A stretch of DNA of 64,000 nucleotides from Flammeovirga agarivorans (GTDB lineage: Bacteria > Bacteroidota > Bacteroidia > Cytophagales > Flammeovirgaceae): positions 569,449 to 633,448 of the forward strand of contig NZ_JABAIL010000002.1 in assembly GCF_012641475.1 (NCBI RefSeq). Direction: 5' to 3'. The position numbers and the translations under genes were made by a program. Position 1 is the stretch's first letter. The number at the start of each line of letters is the position of its first letter. The notes beneath the pieces are model-generated. The model did no database searches, was not told the DNA's origin, and saw only the letters and a list, made by a program, of their open reading frames with translations. Below are positions 59,996 to 64,000 of the stretch, piece after piece.

Positions 59996-60813
59996 TGAAA
60001 GGATTTTACATTGGTTACATCAATCAATTAAAAGGAAAATATAGAAAGTTTACACTCATTGGTGCAGCTTCATTTCTTATACTTTTATTTATTAGTTGCT
60101 TTTCATTTGGCTTTTTCCAAGAGCATTTTACCAATGGGGTTTTCGAAATAAATAGAGAAACTACTTTTACAGGAAAACTATATATGCAGCCATTTCCTTT
60201 TATTCGAGTAGAAATTGAGAAGGGATACTTCAAAGATATCATGCTAGTTAAGCAAGGAAAGTTTGGTATTTCTGAAGATGATATGGATATCAAAAATCTT
60301 AATAACAGTGCCGTCGATATTACCGGGCACCTTATCTATTTTAATGGACAAAATGTATTGGAAGTTACCGATATTCAATCATCAGATAAAGTGATTAATA
60401 TTAAACCACCAACCTTTATTAATCAAGGAGTCTTGGAAGTTACAGGGGAAATTGTAGATCCAAAGTGCTATTTCGGAGTTATGAAACCTGGTTTTGGGAA
60501 AATACATAGATCTTGTGCTATTCGTTGCCTATCGGGGAATATACCTGCTGTTTTAGTACACCGGAATGAAAATGGTTTTGAATCTTATTTTGTGATTACC
60601 TATCCAAATCTAAAAATAGACAACACTCCTATTTTAAAATTAATTGGAAAAACTGTTCGACTAAAAGGTAAAGTAAGAAAAGGAAGAAATTGGCATTTAT
60701 TACAGTATTCTGAGGCCATGCATCCACTTATCATCAAAGAACAAGCTTTCTCCTATTATCAAGAGAACTCTTCTCCTCCAGAGGAAGAACACCTTTGTAT
60801 CACAGCAAAATAA
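59995..60813 (+). CDS. Membrane-anchored OB-fold-like protein of the Rieske operon, conserved CxxxC
   Basis: A 272-residue protein whose start codon overlaps the preceding stop by one base. One N-terminal helix (LIGAASFLILLFISCFSFGF) is followed by beta-rich modules. The segment VDPKCYFGVMKPGFGKIHRS continues into CAIRCLSGNIP; three cysteines and a histidine here look like a metal site or redox group. I recognise the motif as belonging to a family that travels with Rieske/ferric-reductase-like proteins; its function is unknown. Two related OB-like repeats are present (about 50-135 and 140-245). A strong terminator follows. Confidence 0.72.
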   Translation: MKGFYIGYINQLKGKYRKFTLIGAASFLILLFISCFSFGFFQEHFTNGVFEINRETTFTGKLYMQPFPFIRVEIEKGYFKDIMLVKQGKFGISEDDMDIKNLNNSAVDITGHLIYFNGQNVLEVTDIQSSDKVINIKPPTFINQGVLEVTGEIVDPKCYFGVMKPGFGKIHRSCAIRCLSGNIPAVLVHRNENGFESYFVITYPNLKIDNTPILKLIGKTVRLKGKVRKGRNWHLLQYSEAMHPLIIKEQAFSYYQENSSPPEEEHLCITAK

Positions 60814-60848
60814 AAAAGGGATGTATATTTTCTATACATCCCTTTTTT
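60812..60848 (+). terminator. Bidirectional terminator after the Rieske operon
   Basis: A 16-bp perfect stem (60812-60827 with 60833-60848) with A- and T-rich ends; it also lies next to the stop of the minus-strand BatC-like gene. Confidence 0.88.
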
Positions 60849-60852
60849 CTAA

Positions 60853-61719
60853 CTACCAATCTTGATCAGATTCTGACTTTTTACCAGATCGTTTCTTCTG
60901 TTGTTGGAAGTATTGTACTTCATTATTTTTTAAGGCATCAAGGATCATTTCAGCTTGTTCTTTCGGCATATTTATTTCTTGCATACGCTGATTAAACATT
61001 TCTTGCTGCTGCTCTTTTTCTTTTTGCTCCCTCTCCTCTTCTGTTTCTTGAGGTTCATCTTGAGGTTGCTCATCTTGCTGTTTATTTTCTCCTTGATCTT
61101 TTTGCTGCTGATCTTCGTTCTCCTGCTGTTGATCTTTATTCTCTTGATCCTGTTGATCTTCTTGATCTTGCTGATCCTGATTCTGATCTTGTTGTTGATC
61201 TTCCTGATCCTGCTTATCCTGGTTTTGATCTTGCTGGTCTTGATTTTGATCCTGATTCTGATCTTGGTTTTGCTCGTCTTGCTGCTGTTTTTGTTTAAGC
61301 AACAACTCATAATTGTAACGAGCCTGAAGATTTGATGGATCTTTCTTCATCGCTGCCTTAGTAAACTCTAATGCCTCTTCAAGCTTTTGCTCCTGTGACT
61401 TAATGACTCCCAATTGCTGATTAGCAATAGAAGCTATTTTTTTGTCTGCAGCATTCTGAATATTAGCATAGCGTTTTGTAGCATTTTCGTAATCTTCGGA
61501 CATAAAATAAGCATGAGCTAAATCCAACATAGCTGCATCATCTTTCTCACCAAGAGAGTCCAAAAGCATACTATATTCTGAAATAGCTGTCTTATAGTCT
61601 TTCGACTTAAACGCTGATTCGGCTGCTGACTTGTGTTTATTGACAGTAGCAATCCTTGAAATCCCGTTATTGTCAGAAAATAAAGTTAAAACGATGAGTA
61701 ACGAAAGAATCGCGTGCAT
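60853..61719 (-). CDS. batC: BatC-like tetratricopeptide protein with Q/D-rich region
   Basis: A 288-residue exported protein. Signal peptide-like start, then TPR repeats (about 30-135: SAAESAFKSKDYKTAISEYS; LDLAHAYFMSEDYENATKRY). A low-complexity stretch (about 145-240) of repeated DQNQDQQDQ-type units follows. The C-terminus has INMPKEQAEMILDALKNNEV, the BatC ending. BatC belongs to the aerotolerance (Bat) complex of Bacteroidota. The usual batA/batB/batD partners are not beside it here. The Q/D/N repeats are visible in DNA as repeated tgatcttgctg-type units. Gene loss or separation is possible, or the gene order is simply different. Confidence 0.8.
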   Translation of the reverse strand: MHAILSLLIVLTLFSDNNGISRIATVNKHKSAAESAFKSKDYKTAISEYSMLLDSLGEKDDAAMLDLAHAYFMSEDYENATKRYANIQNAADKKIASIANQQLGVIKSQEQKLEEALEFTKAAMKKDPSNLQARYNYELLLKQKQQQDEQNQDQNQDQNQDQQDQNQDKQDQEDQQQDQNQDQQDQEDQQDQENKDQQQENEDQQQKDQGENKQQDEQPQDEPQETEEEREQKEKEQQQEMFNQRMQEINMPKEQAEMILDALKNNEVQYFQQQKKRSGKKSESDQDW

Positions 61720-61764
61720 AACTCTTTATTGTTAAAAAATCTTATAGATCATTTTATAGATAAG

Positions 61765-61811
61765 GAAAGACGTGAAAATGGGAGAGAATATCTCATTTTT
61801 CACGTCTTTCT
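61765..61811 (-). terminator. Hairpin between rimO and the BatC-like gene
   Basis: About 16-bp stem (61765-61780 with 61794-61810, one bulge). It lies after the rimO stop on the minus strand; the U-run is short. Confidence 0.6.
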
Positions 61812-61856
61812 TATATAATTATCTATTGTAAGATTTTCTGATCACTTTTTCAAGTA

Positions 61857-63173
61857 TTATACGATTTCACCGTATAAATCAAATGGTTCAACGTTCGTGA
61901 TTTTCACATTTGCGAAATCACCTAAACGAACGTGATTTTCTTCAGAAACCGGAACTAAAACTTCATTATCAACCTCAGGAGAATCATATTCTGTACGACC
62001 TACGAAGTAACCTCCTTCAATCTTATCAAATAATACTTTGTAAGTTTTACCGATCTTTTCTTGATTCAAAGTAAGTGAAATATCTTCCTGTATGGCCATG
62101 ATCTCATCTGCGCGCTCTTGTTTAACATCATCAGGAATTGTGTCTTCCATAGTGTCTCCTGCATGCGTATCTTCTTCATGAGAGTAAGCAAATACACCTA
62201 CTCTTTCAAACTTCATTCTTTCAACAAAGTCTAACATTTCTTCGAACTCTTCTTCTGTTTCACCTGGATGACCAGTAATTAGAGTAGTACGAATAGCAAT
62301 GTCTGGAATACGCTTACGGATTTCATTAATCAATTCCTCTTGCTTTTCTCTAGTAGTACCTCTACGCATTCTCTTCAACATTTCTGTTGAACCATGTTGT
62401 AAAGGAATATCAAGATAGTTAGCAATATTATCTCTTTCTTTCATTACATCGATAACATCCATAGGGAAGCCAGTTGGGTAAGCATAGTGCAAACGGATCC
62501 AATCTAATCCTTCCACATCTGAAAGTGCTCTTAATAAATCAGCTAAACGACGTTTCTTATAAATATCAAGACCATAGTAAGTTAAGTCTTGAGCGATTAA
62601 TAAAATTTCTTTTACTCCTTTCGCTACCATATCTTCTGCTTGTTTCACCAAGTCTTCAATAGGTGTTGAAACATGCTTACCACGCATCAATGGTATTGCA
62701 CAGAAAGAACAAGGACGATCACAACCTTCTGCAATTTTAAGGTAGCCGTAATGCTTATCTGTAGTCAGCAATCTTTCACCTAGAAGTTCCTTTTTATAGT
62801 CAGCTTTTAACGCTTTCAATAAATTAGGCACTTCTCTTGTTCCAAAAAATGCATCTACCTCAGGAATTTCTTGAACTAGATCTTCCTTATATCTTTCAGA
62901 TAAACAGCCAGAAACATACACCTTATCTACTAAACCTTCCTTCTTTGCTTCAGCATAACGAAGAATTGTTTCAATAGATTCAGTTTTCGCATGACCGATA
63001 AACCCACAAGTATTGATTAAGACAATATTAAACTTATCATCTTCCATCTCATGTTCTACGGCAATGCCATTTCCTTTCAATTGTGTCATAATTACCTCCG
63101 AGTCAACAATGTTTTTTGAACATCCAAGTGTAATTATATTGACTTTATTTTCTTTAAGTGTTCTGGTTTTCAA
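61857..63173 (-). CDS. rimO: Ribosomal protein uS12 methylthiotransferase RimO
   Basis: A 438-residue radical-SAM enzyme that adds a methylthio group to an aspartate of ribosomal protein uS12. The N-terminal UPF0004 domain has Cys18, Cys56 and Cys90 for the auxiliary cluster (LGCSKNIVDSEVIM, NTCGFIG, SGCLSERY). The radical-SAM cluster motif C151-x3-C155-x2-C158 is in CDRPCSFC. The C-terminal TRAM domain ends the chain. MiaB-type enzymes are related, but RimO is favoured by the LGCSKN start and the EGCDRPCSFCAIP motif. Confidence 0.95.
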   Translation of the reverse strand: MKTRTLKENKVNIITLGCSKNIVDSEVIMTQLKGNGIAVEHEMEDDKFNIVLINTCGFIGHAKTESIETILRYAEAKKEGLVDKVYVSGCLSERYKEDLVQEIPEVDAFFGTREVPNLLKALKADYKKELLGERLLTTDKHYGYLKIAEGCDRPCSFCAIPLMRGKHVSTPIEDLVKQAEDMVAKGVKEILLIAQDLTYYGLDIYKKRRLADLLRALSDVEGLDWIRLHYAYPTGFPMDVIDVMKERDNIANYLDIPLQHGSTEMLKRMRRGTTREKQEELINEIRKRIPDIAIRTTLITGHPGETEEEFEEMLDFVERMKFERVGVFAYSHEEDTHAGDTMEDTIPDDVKQERADEIMAIQEDISLTLNQEKIGKTYKVLFDKIEGGYFVGRTEYDSPEVDNEVLVPVSEENHVRLGDFANVKITNVEPFDLYGEIV

Positions 63174-63215
63174 GAGATTACTTATTTACGAATTCTAATT
63201 CCGATTTACGATTTG

Positions 63216-63246
63216 CAAAAGTATTAGATTATTAGGTGCTTAACAA
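63216..63246 (-). promoter_or_regulatory. rimO: Promoter of rimO
   Basis: On the minus strand: TTGT (63246-63243), 19 bp, then TACTTTTG (63223-63216). It is the best housekeeping match to the Bacteroidota promoter in the window, about 42 bp before the start codon. Confidence 0.75.
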
Positions 63247-63403
63247 CCTATTTGTCAAAGAGATGTAAATCATTTACTTCAATTAAGAAAAAAAATAAGG
63301 AATTGATCAGAATTATCGGACTTCACTAAATTAGCCCAGTTATATAATTCTTAAAAAACGTTGATTTTAAACTTATTTGTTATCCAATATTATAAAAAAG
63401 CGA

Positions 63404-63411
63404 TATTTTTG
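63404..63411 (+). promoter_or_regulatory. -7 promoter box of the right-edge sensor gene
   Basis: TATTTTTG matches TAnnTTTG, 69 bp before the ATG at 63481. A TTTG at 63376-63379 lies a little further upstream than usual. Confidence 0.5.
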
Positions 63412-63480
63412 TAACGACTAGATTATTCTAAGACATCGGAATATTTTTTTAGCCTATCACGAAATCATTGAAATAAATTT

Positions 63481-64000
63481 ATGAAGCTCTTTGAGCAAAA
63501 CAATATAAATAGTCAGGACAATAAAGAGCACATTTCAGAAGCGACCTTTATTCCTGTAATGACCCTTTCAGTAATTGCAATTACCTTCCTTGTCGGCATA
63601 TGGTCTATTAAAGAATTAAGTGACTATAAAGCTGATGTAGAGCGGCTTGAAACCGAATTTACAGAAAATCAAAAGCGTGTTACTAGAAATGAGGTTGAAA
63701 ACTCTGCCAAATACATTCGTTACCTAGAAAAAAATACTGAAAAGCATTTAAGGAAAACATTAAAAAATAGAGTAGATGAGGCTTATCTTATTATGACTAA
63801 CATCTACGAAAGAAATAAAAACAAACTCCCTAAAAAGGTAATTGTTGAATTGATAAAAGACTCGCTTTACCCTATCCGATTCAACAATAAAAGAGGTTAT
63901 TATTTTATTGATCACATTAGTGGTTACTCTGTAATGAATGCCTCAGAACCAGATGCAGCCGGTGAGTACATTCTCGACTACCAAGATGCTAAAGGAAACT
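63481..64000 (+). CDS. Membrane sensor with extracytoplasmic Cache-like domain (partial)
   Basis: The frame opens at 63481 and runs off the window (173 codons, no stop). After a short cytoplasmic start, a helix (TLSVIAITFLVGIWSI) is followed by a long helix of the coiled-coil type (YKADVERLETEFTENQKRVT) and a Cache-like ligand-binding domain with VDEAYLIMTNIYERNKNKLP and GYYFIDHISGYSVMNASEPD. Such N-termini belong to sensor histidine kinases, diguanylate or adenylate cyclases, or chemoreceptors. The output domain lies outside the window, so the type cannot be decided. Confidence 0.75.
   Translation, partial: MKLFEQNNINSQDNKEHISEATFIPVMTLSVIAITFLVGIWSIKELSDYKADVERLETEFTENQKRVTRNEVENSAKYIRYLEKNTEKHLRKTLKNRVDEAYLIMTNIYERNKNKLPKKVIVELIKDSLYPIRFNNKRGYYFIDHISGYSVMNASEPDAAGEYILDYQDAKGN

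Noticed and set aside
61000-61310. Long open frames on the plus strand and in another minus frame over the DQ/NQ repeats
   Set aside because: They are shadows of the low-complexity BatC-like repeat: runs of L/I or K/I/R with no start context or homology.

Overview
The window is AT-rich DNA from a Bacteroidota genome, most likely a marine Cytophagales member of the Flammeovirga type (the genus is an inference). The support is: promoters with the Bacteroidota -7 box TAnnTTTG, a fused SecDF, a BatC-like TPR protein, WG repeats, DUF4905, and many short secreted or outer-membrane proteins. There is no rRNA, tRNA, CRISPR array, insertion sequence or prophage. Gene order looks chromosomal, with convergent genes separated by strong hairpin terminators.

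Region by region. 1-8.8 kb: the end of an agmatine deiminase, an ammonium transporter, an NfeD-type membrane protease, DUF4905, LysM, glycosyltransferase, SGNH hydrolase and caspase-like genes. 8.8-11.8 kb: secDF. 12-18.6 kb: an outer-membrane protein and an AaeXAB-like efflux system (DUF1656, HlyD, TolC, FUSC), convergent with two tandem AraC-type regulators. 20.7-22.7 kb: a CDF transporter and a glucosaminidase. 22.8-38.7 kb, almost all on the minus strand: HdeD-like protein, porin, arginine decarboxylase (AdiA type), ClC H+/Cl- exchanger, ornithine decarboxylase (SpeF type), PepSY-like protein, ArcD-type antiporter, two paralogous small acidic proteins around an Omp85-type barrel, a DUF1254 gene and a third AraC regulator. 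This looks like an amino-acid-decarboxylase acid-resistance and polyamine cluster. 39-45 kb: small secreted proteins, a DEAD-box helicase, an NHL-type protein and two LuxR-type solo regulators. 45-54.7 kb: a WG-repeat protein, the prkA-yeaH-spoVR stress operon, an ABC exporter and ndk. 55.5-64 kb: a MacB/FtsX-type permease, a conserved GATase-like secreted protein, a four-gene Rieske/ferric-reductase-like operon, batC, rimO and the start of a membrane sensor.

The main discovery is a shared promoter architecture seen eight times in 24 kb. It is always exactly 59 bp: distal box TTTAC(C/T)AAT, proximal box centred on TACCA 21 bp downstream, and a -7-like element (consensus GACCTTTGTG) starting 23 bp after the proximal box. 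It lies upstream of the outer-membrane protein, the efflux operon, the separate FUSC gene, both decarboxylases, both small acidic proteins, and one intergenic stretch with no ORF that ends in a terminator (a candidate small RNA). Direct repeats 21 bp apart next to the promoter are the classical layout of AraC-family activator sites, and three AraC-type regulators lie inside the same region. I propose a regulon that joins amino-acid decarboxylation, efflux, envelope proteins, small acidic proteins and an sRNA. The sequence shows the sites directly; the regulator and the inducing signal are inferred.
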